A stretch of 64,000 nucleotides of DNA from the NCBI GenBank assembly GCA_958418815.1, contig CATZGB010000012.1:1-64000 (forward strand). The letters run 5' to 3'. This document shows, piece by piece, positions 45,001 through 52,345 of this stretch; the stretch's first letter is position 1; each line of letters begins with the position of its first letter. This DNA is from an uncultured Bacteroidales bacterium (GTDB taxonomy: Bacteria > Bacteroidota > Bacteroidia > Bacteroidales > Muribaculaceae). Under the pieces are notes generated by a model. That model worked only from the letters and a program-made list of their open reading frames with translations, made no database searches and was not told the DNA's origin. Position numbers and translations under genes: made by a program.

Positions 45001-45495
45001 AAATTCGAGAACGAGAACCACGCGACGGTAATCGGCACCTGGGGACATGTGATCGATTATGCCGTGGCCGGAATCGTGGAGTTCAATCCCGTGACCACCT
45101 CGGCCAGGGCATCCTCGATGTCGGGCATAATACTGGCCAACGGCCTTGCGGCATGCGAGCTGTCGCCCCGATACGGCGGCAACACATATGCCGCCAACGT
45201 GGAGCGAATCAACGCCAACTCGATGGCCTATCTCATGTCAAAAGACCGCAATCCGGCGATAAGCGGTGTCTCAGCCCCTTGCCAGGACAACAAACCACGC
45301 ATATATCCCGTTGATAACGACGGTATAGGTTACAGCGGCCTCAGCCAAGGCTCGGTGATGACTGTCGTGTCGGTGGATGGCAGGGTGATTGGCCGCTATA
45401 CCATTGATGGCGACCAGGGAGTGATAAGGCCCGGGGCCACCGGTGTGGTCATCGTCAGATGTGATGACACCGCCGCCAAACTGCTGCTACGCTGA
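42085..45495 (+). CDS. LamG-GH32-DUF4960 fusion with Glu in the nucleophile position
   Basis: 1136 residues. Signal peptide, then a LamG-like jelly roll (26-245: IVAHFPFDPDD, MTVSLWVAV, RFYNNGDQV). A GH32 propeller and sandwich follow (270-755): RFHGCPSGAWTNETHG at 271-286, DDFRDPCFF at 411-419 (RDP kept), FIEMPSV (Glu471), WAHCYSLPREWTL, LFIDNSIIDLFINDRYAAS. The first motif is WTNETH, not WMNDPN, so the nucleophile Asp is replaced by Glu283. A DUF4960 domain spans about 768-1051 (WIHVDRVGT, LLLTKHATQL, MWREDHNCLWDLN), and the end resembles a type IX tail. Probably a surface or secreted fructan enzyme with a built-in binding domain, or a non-catalytic binder. Confidence 0.8.
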   Translation: MNHNPLKKAMLMATLWLSGPLAPAAIVAHFPFDPDDSGRISETVSSDRFDVLGNFGAESAPGVKGRALFLDGYTSYVGARVRHLPVNRKMTVSLWVAVQSYPVVKVDDPNPGGQTCIVNCLDDNARSGFGYFIGFDGQYSFQVYVGSEKVIVNVPAPLPRNRWNCLTAVVDTDARILRFYNNGDQVAHTECPSGAISVGEAPLHVAQDGWEVWFGSGVDAFRTTAFGGLLDELTIYDEALPETMLRSWRADAPPTLAVPESRYADDKWHPRFHGCPSGAWTNETHGLVRADGRYHLFFQKNAAGPYMARLHWGHLSSDNLYDWHEEKIALVPGEPYADGERFHYDMKGCWSGYVFTDNELTGGRPTILYTGVDYERARILSASPSRNDNSLMVWDKNTTPLIDGRPDGLSDDFRDPCFFRDGQKAYIAVGSQKEGRGAVTLHRYADGGWSRNANDLFYHASDVNADGTFIEMPSVTRMPDGRWLFVYTPLATSQGVKAVYRTGSINAEGRFVPDANSSSPRPVDLFGRDGFGLLSPSVMTDGGRTVALGIVADKLGSADNKANGWAHCYSLPREWTLDQQGNLWQKPAVELAGMRSSTHFSKNNFDLTGQMALGKVSGRQAEIRAVMTCAQAPAGIRFFKNPANPDHSHAAVIIDPSAHTVTLDLTHLPRIVNDGYPYGGIYRASLPDDIAPGKEVTIDLFIDNSIIDLFINDRYAASARIFPHDTDGVAIEAFADKATRVKSIDAWTLESRQTLSAAGNAMPAADHTRRIALLIPDDNPDSLGPQEKAAIALFNSLYPNGEVLTPSQAPSRLTIDNFATVWIHVDRVGTGIGNLPQALADQAVTAAIRGFHAEGGHLLLTKHATQLLPAIGRIDHRFAPGIFSDGDGGNGNDVWTVQAQIGWKNRHDNPAQFYDRRGHRIYDGLVTSGAFDWETFAMEGTGDGSAMWREDHNCLWDLNAYSYTSAGANTVEKFENENHATVIGTWGHVIDYAVAGIVEFNPVTTSARASSMSGIILANGLAACELSPRYGGNTYAANVERINANSMAYLMSKDRNPAISGVSAPCQDNKPRIYPVDNDGIGYSGLSQGSVMTVVSVDGRVIGRYTIDGDQGVIRPGATGVVIVRCDDTAAKLLLR

Positions 45496-45549
45496 CATTC
45501 CAACGAGTTTCATGACTAAAGACATAGAAATCATACAAACCATTTTTCA

Positions 45550-47931
45550 ATGAATAAACTCCATTTACTACTCGCCGCCGGAGCCGTCGCAACGACTGCC
45601 CTTGAGGCGCAGGCCGGGCTCGTGGCCCACTTCCCGATGGATGTGCGCTCAGGCCAGATACAGGAGGCGGTCAGCGGCAACCGCTTCGCCGTCCAGGGCC
45701 ATTTCACCCCTGAGAATGTCGCCGGGGCCGAGGGGCAGGCGCTCCGATTCGACGGCTACACCTCATGGGTAGACGCGCGGCTCAACGCCATCATCCCCGA
45801 AGGCTCCAAGCAGATGACCCTCTCGCTTTGGGCCGCCGTCCCCTCTTATCCTATCATCAAGATTGATGAGAACACCTCGGAGAAGACCGCCATCGTGAGC
45901 TGTCTCGACGACAACGCCAAGACCGGATTCGGGTTCTTCATCGGATTCGACGGCAAGTGGTCGTTCAAGACCTACATCGGCGGATGGCCCGCTGAGGTCA
46001 ATATCTCGACCCCGTTGCCCACTTACCAGTGGAACAACCTTGTGGCTGTCATCGACTGCGATTCGCGCGCCATCACAGTCTACAACAACGGCGAGGCCGT
46101 AGGCTCGTCGCGCTGCTCGGGCACCATATCTTTCCCCGGGGGCAGGTTCACCATGGGACGCGGCGAACTGGAAAACTACGCCGGCCCTTTCCTGCTGACT
46201 TCCTACAACGGACTCATCGACGACATCAAGATATGGGACGAGGCTGTCGCCCCGGAGACCATCAAGTCATGGAAGCCTGAGAACCCGGCCAATCTCGACA
46301 TTCCCGCGTCGCGTTTCGCCGATGACATCCTGCGCCCGCGTTTCCACGGCATGCCGGCAGCCGCATGGACCAACGAGTGCCACGGCATGGTCTGGGCCGA
46401 CGGTCGCTACCACCTCTTTTTCCAGAAAAACGCCGATGGGCCATACATGGCACGCCTCCACTGGGGCCACATCTCGTCGGAAAACCTCTATGACTGGCGC
46501 GAGGAGAAAATAGCCATCGCCCCTGGCGCGGCCTACGACATCAAGGGATGCTGGAGCGGATGTGTCTTTACCGACGATGTCATCACAGGCGGGAAGCCCA
46601 ACATCCTCTACACCGCCGTGGACTACGGACGGGCCACAATCGCCGGGGCATCCCCCGACGACGCGGCGCTGCTCGACTGGACAAAATGGGGCAACAACCC
46701 GATCATCAATGGCCGCCCCGACGGGCTGTCGGATGACTTCCGCGACCCATATTTCTTCCGCAATGGCGACAATGCCTACATCATCGTCGGCAGCTCGAAG
46801 AATGGTGTCGGCACCACCACGCTCCATCGCTACAACCCTGCGTCTTCATCCTGGAGCAATGACGGGGCGCTCTTCTTCACCGGGACAAGCGCGGCCGTAG
46901 ACGGCGCGTTCTGGGAGATGCCCAACATCACCCCGATGGGCAACGGCAAATGGCTCTTCACGGCCACACCGCTCAACACCTCCACCGGGGTGCGCACCAT
47001 CTACTGGACCGGCTCGATTAATGCCGACGGCACTTTCGCCCCGGCCTCCAATTTCCCCTCGGGAAAGAATGTGGAGCTAAACTCGCGCGACGGTTTCGGA
47101 CTGCTCTCCCCCACTGTCTACAACCATGACGGCAAGACCATCGCCCTGGGCATCGTCCCCGACAAGCTCTCATCCGAGAACAACTGGAACCTGGGCTGGG
47201 CCCACTGCTATTCGCTGCCGCGCGAATGGAGCCTGAACGACAACGGCGAGCTCGTGCAGAAACCCTTCTCGGGTCTCACCGGCCTGAGGACTGCCAACGG
47301 ATTCGAGCGGGCTGCATTCGACCTGGAAGGCTCGCTACCGCTTGACCCCGTGTCGGGCCGCGCGGTGGAAATCGAGGCCACCTTCACCATCGGCAGCAAT
47401 CCCTTCGGCTTCAAGATTTTCAAGAACAGCACAGCTGAGGCCACCATCACCTACAACTACGCCACCTCTTCGCTGACGGTCGACTTCTCGCGCCTGACCC
47501 GCCTGGTCAACGACGGCGGAGTCTACAACGGTGTCTACACCCTGACCCTGCCCGAATACCTGCGCCGAGGCTCCGACATCAAAATCAACCTCTTCATCGA
47601 CCACTCGATTCTTGACATCTTCATCAACGACCGCTGGGCGTCATCAATCCGCGTGTTCCCCACCGACAGCGACGCCAACGGCATCGAGGCGTTCTCCAAC
47701 AACGGCTCCACCGCCGTCAAGTCGCTCCGCGCCTGGAACCTCAATCCCTCGGCTTCGAGCGGCATCGATGGTGTCTTAGCCGACCGTCCCGCCGCCAATG
47801 ACGGCCCCGTGAATGTCTACACCCTCACCGGGCAGTTCCTCCTCCGGGCAGCCAACGACGACGAGGCCCTCGACACCCTCCCCGCCGGCATCTACATCGT
47901 AGGCGACCGCAAGGTTGCCAAGACCCGCTGA
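45550..47931 (+). CDS. LamG-GH32 protein with Glu in the nucleophile position
   Basis: 793 residues, close to the first 755 residues of the preceding fusion but without its DUF4960 part. Signal peptide ending at EAQAG. LamG-like domain 23-240 (LVAHFPMD, MTLSLWAAV). GH32 part with AAWTNECHG at 271-279, so Glu276 replaces the nucleophile Asp; RDP at 398-400 in DDFRDPYFF and Glu456 in FWEMPNI are kept. The sandwich is complete (LFIDHSILDIFINDRWASS). A type IX-like tail (NVYTLTGQFLL, PAGIYIVGDRKVAK) ends it. It is the last gene of the operon, followed by a very long hairpin. Confidence 0.85.
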   Translation: MNKLHLLLAAGAVATTALEAQAGLVAHFPMDVRSGQIQEAVSGNRFAVQGHFTPENVAGAEGQALRFDGYTSWVDARLNAIIPEGSKQMTLSLWAAVPSYPIIKIDENTSEKTAIVSCLDDNAKTGFGFFIGFDGKWSFKTYIGGWPAEVNISTPLPTYQWNNLVAVIDCDSRAITVYNNGEAVGSSRCSGTISFPGGRFTMGRGELENYAGPFLLTSYNGLIDDIKIWDEAVAPETIKSWKPENPANLDIPASRFADDILRPRFHGMPAAAWTNECHGMVWADGRYHLFFQKNADGPYMARLHWGHISSENLYDWREEKIAIAPGAAYDIKGCWSGCVFTDDVITGGKPNILYTAVDYGRATIAGASPDDAALLDWTKWGNNPIINGRPDGLSDDFRDPYFFRNGDNAYIIVGSSKNGVGTTTLHRYNPASSSWSNDGALFFTGTSAAVDGAFWEMPNITPMGNGKWLFTATPLNTSTGVRTIYWTGSINADGTFAPASNFPSGKNVELNSRDGFGLLSPTVYNHDGKTIALGIVPDKLSSENNWNLGWAHCYSLPREWSLNDNGELVQKPFSGLTGLRTANGFERAAFDLEGSLPLDPVSGRAVEIEATFTIGSNPFGFKIFKNSTAEATITYNYATSSLTVDFSRLTRLVNDGGVYNGVYTLTLPEYLRRGSDIKINLFIDHSILDIFINDRWASSIRVFPTDSDANGIEAFSNNGSTAVKSLRAWNLNPSASSGIDGVLADRPAANDGPVNVYTLTGQFLLRAANDDEALDTLPAGIYIVGDRKVAKTR

Positions 47932-47964
47932 CACGGCCCCTGTCTCACGACAGGACTCCGGACC

Positions 47965-48029
47965 CACATAAGTCAATCCCACGATGGATTCCCCCTCAGA
48001 GGGGCCCCATCGTGGGATTGACTTATGTG
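47965..48029. terminator. Perfect 23-bp inverted repeat between convergent operons
   Basis: Arms 47965-47987 and 48007-48029 are perfect reverse complements over 23 bases, with a 19-base loop that includes CCCC-N6-GGGG. It lies between the stops of the GH32 gene (47931) and tonB (48047). It probably ends both transcripts, although neither side has a U-tract. Confidence 0.75.
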
Positions 48030-48046
48030 TATCTTGCGAGAATGGA

Positions 48047-48874
48047 TTACTTGAAATGCCAGATGATGGTGCCGCTGGCGGTGGGAGCGCCCTCCTTCAC
48101 CGAGAAACGGCATTCGAGGGATTTCTGACGGCAACGCTCGCGCATGCGGGTGTCGCCGGCCACCGCGCCATTGGAGCGCGACGGGTCATAGGTGGCCGAC
48201 ACGACTTTTCCCTGCGAGTCGACTTTCACACGGATTGCGATTTCGCCGATTTTCGTTGATGAAACCTTGTCCCAGTGCTCGAGGCTACGCCCCTTGACCC
48301 CGTTGCCGGGGGTGCCGGAGACAGCTCCCGACGACGAGTTGCCGTCGGCCTGTCCGCTCTGTCCCTTTCCCTTGCCGCCGAAAGCCTTGCGGGTGGCATC
48401 CTCGGCGGTTTTCTTCGCCTCCTGACGGCGCTGGGCCTCCTGACGGGCCTTTTCAGCCTCAAGTTCCTCCTTTGTGGGGCCCTTGGGCTTGTTGTCGACC
48501 TTCATCGGGGAGGGGCGGTCAGAACTTACAAGCTTCGAGGGGTCGGCCTTGTGGCCCGCGTCACGTGTGTCGGGCGCGTTCTGGGTCGGCTCGGGCTGGT
48601 CGGCGGATGAAGGCGCGGGGGCATCGTTGACCACCTCGTCATATGTGTCGCCCACCCTTACGAACTCACCCGATGCGTAGAGGTCTTCGACCTCGTGGAA
48701 GACGATTTCCTTCTCAGGCTCGGGGGGCCACACTTTGGCCCCTTCCGGGGGATATTTCAGGAAGCAGAACAGCAGGCAGAGCAGCAGCAGGGCATGGAAC
48801 AGCAATGTGCCTCCGATGGCCCATGCCTTGGAGGAACGGTCGGCTCGGCGGTCGTTGTTCCGGTTACTGTACAT
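48047..48874 (-). CDS. TonB-like energy transducer
   Basis: 275 residues. One N-terminal membrane helix at about 19-39, a proline-rich and charged periplasmic linker with PPEPEKEIVFHEVEDLY, a long Lys/Glu/Gln coiled-coil region (KEELEAEKARQEAQRRQEAKK) and a C-terminal TonB_C domain (IGEIAIRVKVDSQGKVVSATYDP, CRQKSLECRFSV). It transfers proton-motive force to outer-membrane TonB-dependent receptors such as the SusC here. Overlaps the exbD stop by 11 bases. Last gene of pdxJ-exbB-exbD-tonB. Confidence 0.85.
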   Translation of the reverse strand: MYSNRNNDRRADRSSKAWAIGGTLLFHALLLLCLLFCFLKYPPEGAKVWPPEPEKEIVFHEVEDLYASGEFVRVGDTYDEVVNDAPAPSSADQPEPTQNAPDTRDAGHKADPSKLVSSDRPSPMKVDNKPKGPTKEELEAEKARQEAQRRQEAKKTAEDATRKAFGGKGKGQSGQADGNSSSGAVSGTPGNGVKGRSLEHWDKVSSTKIGEIAIRVKVDSQGKVVSATYDPSRSNGAVAGDTRMRERCRQKSLECRFSVKEGAPTASGTIIWHFK

Positions 48875-49361
48875 TGTCTGTCGCTGGTAAGGTTTCGGTC
48901 ACTGTCGCGGGGGACGCGGCGGCGTCAGCCGGGTCGGCGGCGTGGGAGCGGGGATTGCTCACGGGCTGGGTGGCCAGCACCATCTTGAGGTTGTTCTCGG
49001 CCCCGATTGAAAGCACCTCCACGATGCGTCCGTATCTTACGGTCTCGTCGGCATAGAGGGCCACGAAGCCGGTGGAGTCCTGCTCGTTGGCCATCTTGAG
49101 GAAGACAGGCAGGGTGGTGAGGGTGACAGGCTGGGGCTTCTCGTCGGCGGTGGAGGCGAAAATCGAGTCGTTGGCGTCGATGTAGACACGGGTGACAGGC
49201 TTGAGGGCGCTCTGCTCCGTCCCCTGGGGGAGGTTCACCTCCAGGCCGGTGGGGAAAACGAAGGTGGAGGTCACCATGAAGAATATGAGCAGCAGGAAGA
49301 TGACATCGGTCATCGACGCCATCGAGAAAGCCGCCATGAGGTTGTTCTGACGTTTTAGCAT
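48864..49361 (-). CDS. ExbD/TolR-family proton-channel subunit
   Basis: 165 residues. One membrane helix at about 15-35 with MASMTDVIFLLLIFFMVT; the Asp in this helix is the proton-carrying residue of ExbD. The periplasmic domain follows with LPQGTEQSALKP and VALYADETVRYGRIVEVL, typical of the family. The C-terminal tail is Ala/Asp-rich. It works with ExbB and TonB. Confidence 0.93.
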   Translation of the reverse strand: MLKRQNNLMAAFSMASMTDVIFLLLIFFMVTSTFVFPTGLEVNLPQGTEQSALKPVTRVYIDANDSIFASTADEKPQPVTLTTLPVFLKMANEQDSTGFVALYADETVRYGRIVEVLSIGAENNLKMVLATQPVSNPRSHAADPADAAASPATVTETLPATDNVQ

Positions 49362-49415
49362 CGCTGTGACGGTTGATGGTTAGTGGCTTGGAGAGCGCGG
49401 GCTGGCAGGGAGGGG

Positions 49416-50114
49416 TCAGCGGGCAGGCTCGTTGAGCAGGTCCATGAACTCCATGGTCTTGGCCTCCATGCGGTTCATCACGGCGTTGACGCGGGCCACG
49501 AGGTAGTTGTAGGCGAAGAGGGCGGCCACGCCGACCACCAGACCGGCCACGGTGGTGACCAGGGCGGTGTAGATACCGTCTGAGAATGTCGAGATGTTGG
49601 CCGAGTTGCCCTGCGAGGCTATCGAGTAGAAAGCCTCCACCATGCCGATCACCGTGCCGAGGAAGCCGAGCATGGGGGCGCCCGACGCGGTTGTGGCCAG
49701 CCAGGTCAGCCCCTTGGAGAGGTTGGCCACCTCGATGTTGCCGGTGTTCTCGATGGCCGACATGATATCGTTGACCGGGCGGCCAATGCGGCTGATGCCC
49801 TTTTCGATGAGCCGTCCGTAGGGGGTGTCGGTCTTGCGGCAGAGGTTGTAAGCGCTCTCTACCTCCCCCTCGTGGATATAGTCGCGGATGCGCTTCATGA
49901 ATGAGTCATCCAGGCGGTTGGCCTTGGAGATAACAATCACGCGTTCGATGAATACATAGACGCATATCAGCGAAAGCAGGGCCAGGGGAATCATCAGCGG
50001 GCCGCCACGCAGGCAGAGGTCCCACAATGAAAGCTCGGCCACGTTGGAGGCAGCCTCGGCGGCTGCGGCGGCGGTCTGCGGAGCCCCGGAGAGGGCGGCA
50101 TCGGCAAGTATCAT
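49416..50114 (-). CDS. ExbB/TolQ/MotA-family proton-channel protein
   Basis: 232 residues with three membrane helices (about 33-55, 145-165, 185-207). LTWLATTASGAPMLGFLGTVIGMVEAFYSIA and GIYTALVTTVAGLVVGVAALFAYN are the family signatures. It starts 36 bases after pdxJ and precedes exbD. In Bacteroides the order pdxJ, exbB, exbD, tonB is conserved. Confidence 0.93.
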   Translation of the reverse strand: MILADAALSGAPQTAAAAAEAASNVAELSLWDLCLRGGPLMIPLALLSLICVYVFIERVIVISKANRLDDSFMKRIRDYIHEGEVESAYNLCRKTDTPYGRLIEKGISRIGRPVNDIMSAIENTGNIEVANLSKGLTWLATTASGAPMLGFLGTVIGMVEAFYSIASQGNSANISTFSDGIYTALVTTVAGLVVGVAALFAYNYLVARVNAVMNRMEAKTMEFMDLLNEPAR

Positions 50115-50150
50115 AATTGTCTTGGAATAATGTGGTCAGGTGATGGATGT

Positions 50151-50870
50151 TCAGGATTTCAGGGCTTCCTTGTAGCGGCGGATGGTCTCGGGAAGCCCCA
50201 GGTAGAGGGCGTCGCAGATCAGCGCGTGGCCGATCGAGACCTCGTTGAGGTAGGGCACATGCTTGTGGAACCAGGCGAGGTTCTCAAGGCTCAGGTCATG
50301 GCCGGCGTTGACCCCCAGCCCTGCCTTGTGGGCGGCACGGGAGGCCTCGACATATGGGGCGACGGCCTTCTCTGGGTCGGTCGGGTAGAGGTCTGCATAA
50401 GGCTTGGTGTAAAGCTCCACACGGTCGGCCCCCGCCTTGGCGGCGAGCCTGATGTTGTCGGGGTCAGTGTCGACGAAAATCGACGAGCGGATTCCGGCGT
50501 CGCGCAGCCTGTCGACGATTCCTGTGAGGAACTCGGCGTTGGCGGCCACGTCCCAGCCCGCAGAGGAGGTCAACGCCCCCGGGGCGTCGGGCACCAGGGT
50601 CACCTGCTCGGGCTTGATTTTCAACACCAGGTCCATGAACTCCTCAGTGGGGTAGCCCTCGATGTTGAACTCGGTCTTGACCAGCGGCCTCAGCCGTATC
50701 ACATCGTCGCGGCGTATGTGGCGCTCGTCGGGACGGGGATGGACCGTGATGCCGTCTGCGCCGAACGCCTCGCAGTCGACCGCCACTTTCTCCACATCAG
50801 GCACATTCTCCCCACGGGCATTGCGCAGGGTGGCCACCTTGTTTATGTTGACGCTCAGGTTCGTAACCAT
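50151..50870 (-). CDS. pdxJ: Pyridoxine 5'-phosphate synthase
   Basis: 239 residues, full length. TIM barrel that condenses 1-deoxyxylulose 5-phosphate and 3-amino-2-oxopropyl phosphate in de novo vitamin B6 synthesis. NLSVNINKVATLRNARGENVPDV, DGITVHPRPDERHIR, EFNIEGYPTEEF and LGVNAGHDLSLENL are invariant family segments that include the active-site Asn, His and Glu. First gene of the pdxJ-exbB-exbD-tonB operon and divergent from the nadK operon. Confidence 0.96.
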   Translation of the reverse strand: MVTNLSVNINKVATLRNARGENVPDVEKVAVDCEAFGADGITVHPRPDERHIRRDDVIRLRPLVKTEFNIEGYPTEEFMDLVLKIKPEQVTLVPDAPGALTSSAGWDVAANAEFLTGIVDRLRDAGIRSSIFVDTDPDNIRLAAKAGADRVELYTKPYADLYPTDPEKAVAPYVEASRAAHKAGLGVNAGHDLSLENLAWFHKHVPYLNEVSIGHALICDALYLGLPETIRRYKEALKS

Positions 50871-50928
50871 TATCGCTGAAAGAATGTTATAATAATATAA
50901 AGTAGGTAAGGAATCAAGGATTTTTTCC

Positions 50929-50936
50929 TATCTTTG
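50929..50936 (+). promoter_or_regulatory. Candidate -7 box of the nadK operon
   Basis: TATCTTTG matches TAnnTTTG, 80 bases before ATG 51016. No TTTG at the proper -33 distance. It would drive the small ACT-like gene and nadK. Confidence 0.45.
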
Positions 50937-51015
50937 TCCCGGAAATCATTCTGGGGCTATCAAGCCACAAAATTAAAAAGAATATTTCTAACCCGCAAAA
51001 AAGATTGGGGAAAAG

Positions 51016-51399
51016 ATGGACAACGACAAACTCCAGAAATACATCGCCGGGAGCCTTTCCCACCGCGAGAAGGCCGAGACGCTGACTCCTCCCCTGCCAC
51101 AGGAGGCCAGCGAGCTGCTGCTGTCGTGCCCTCCCGCCGACTACTCCGCCTCATCCATCGCCCGCGCTGTCGAAGACTGCGACGCGCAGCTGCTGGCGCT
51201 GTCGGTGACCGGCATGCGCGACCCCGAGGGGCTCCCCGTGATCGCCCTGAGGGTCAACGTGCGCGACGCCTCGGGCGTGGCGCGCTCACTGCGCCGCTAC
51301 GGCTACGACCCATTCTTCATCGGCTCCCAGCCCGACGCGGCCACGCGACGCCGGGCCCAGGACCGCGTCAACGAGCTTATCCATTACCTTGAGATGTGA
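51016..51399 (+). CDS. Small protein resembling the C-terminal part of CBS-domain regulators
   Basis: 127 residues, no signal and no membrane segment. Residues about 35-110 (PPADYSASSIARAVEDCDAQ, LSVTGM, IALRVNVRDASGVARSLRRYGYD) look like the ACT-like C-terminal half of Bacteroidales CBS proteins that are usually next to nadK and pdxJ; the end RVNELIHYLEM fits too. The N-terminal CBS pair is missing, so it may be a reduced form. The match is from memory, not from a search. It ends 7 bases before nadK, in one operon. Confidence 0.55.
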   Translation: MDNDKLQKYIAGSLSHREKAETLTPPLPQEASELLLSCPPADYSASSIARAVEDCDAQLLALSVTGMRDPEGLPVIALRVNVRDASGVARSLRRYGYDPFFIGSQPDAATRRRAQDRVNELIHYLEM

Positions 51400-51406
51400 G
51401 CCTGCA

Positions 51407-52261
51407 ATGATAGTAGCAATCAACGGAAACCGACACCAGGAGAACCACCTGGCCGACATCGAGCGGCTGGTCTGCGAACTGATGCGGCGCGACCACAAGG
51501 TGGTCATGTCTGACCGCTTCCTCGACTACCTCGCCGGGAAGCTCGGCCCGAGGTTCACCCTCGGAATCCACCACATACGCCTGTCGGAATGCCCACTGGC
51601 CGACCTGGCCGTGGCCATAGGCGGCGACGGGGCTTTCCTGAAGACCGCCGCATGGGTGGGCGACTCGGCAATCCCCGTGGCAGGGATAAACACCGGCCAC
51701 CTGGGCTTCCTGGCCGCATTCTCGTTTGACCGCCCGGAGGAAATCTCGCGCCACCTCCTCGACGGCGACTACGCCGTCGAACGCCGCTCGCTGCTCGAGG
51801 TGGAGACCCCAGCCGGCATATTCCACGCCCTCAACGAGGCGGCCATCACCCGGGGGGAGAACGCCTCGATGGTCACCGTCGACACCGAAATCAACGGCCA
51901 CCACTCGCTGACCTACAAGGGTGACGGCCTGATCATCGCCACCCCCACCGGCTCGACGGCCTACAACCTCTCGGTAGGCGGCCCGATACTCGACCCCTCC
52001 GTCGCCGGATGGGTCATCTCCCCCATCGCCGCCCACTCCCTGTCGGTGCGCCCGCTGGTGGTCAACGACTCGTCGGTGCTGGCCGCCACGGTGACCCTGC
52101 GCGCCCAGACCTTCCGCCTCACCCTCGACGGCAAGACCCTCTCGCTCCCCGAAGGCTCACGTCTGACATTCCGCAAGTCGCCGTTCCCCCTGAACGTAGT
52201 CACCCTGCCGGGCCACACCTTCACCGACACGCTGCGGTCAAAACTCGGCCTCGGAGGCTGA
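51407..52261 (+). CDS. nadK: NAD kinase
   Basis: 284 residues from ATG 51407 (MIVAINGNRHQENHLADI); an ATG 18 bases earlier overlaps the previous gene. Makes NADP from NAD and ATP in the cytoplasm. Motifs in order: GGDGAFLKTA near 72 (GGDG), NTGHLGFLAAF, NEAAITRG and GDGLIIATPTGSTAYNLSVGGPIL. Length is normal. It lies divergent from pdxJ, an order common in Bacteroides. Confidence 0.95.
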   Translation: MIVAINGNRHQENHLADIERLVCELMRRDHKVVMSDRFLDYLAGKLGPRFTLGIHHIRLSECPLADLAVAIGGDGAFLKTAAWVGDSAIPVAGINTGHLGFLAAFSFDRPEEISRHLLDGDYAVERRSLLEVETPAGIFHALNEAAITRGENASMVTVDTEINGHHSLTYKGDGLIIATPTGSTAYNLSVGGPILDPSVAGWVISPIAAHSLSVRPLVVNDSSVLAATVTLRAQTFRLTLDGKTLSLPEGSRLTFRKSPFPLNVVTLPGHTFTDTLRSKLGLGG

Positions 52262-52345
52262 CCCCGCCCCCACCCTCTCCCCTCCCATCAGCCACAATGA
52301 CATCCACCACATCACAATATCTTTAACCTCCACCAGTCTCCGCAA

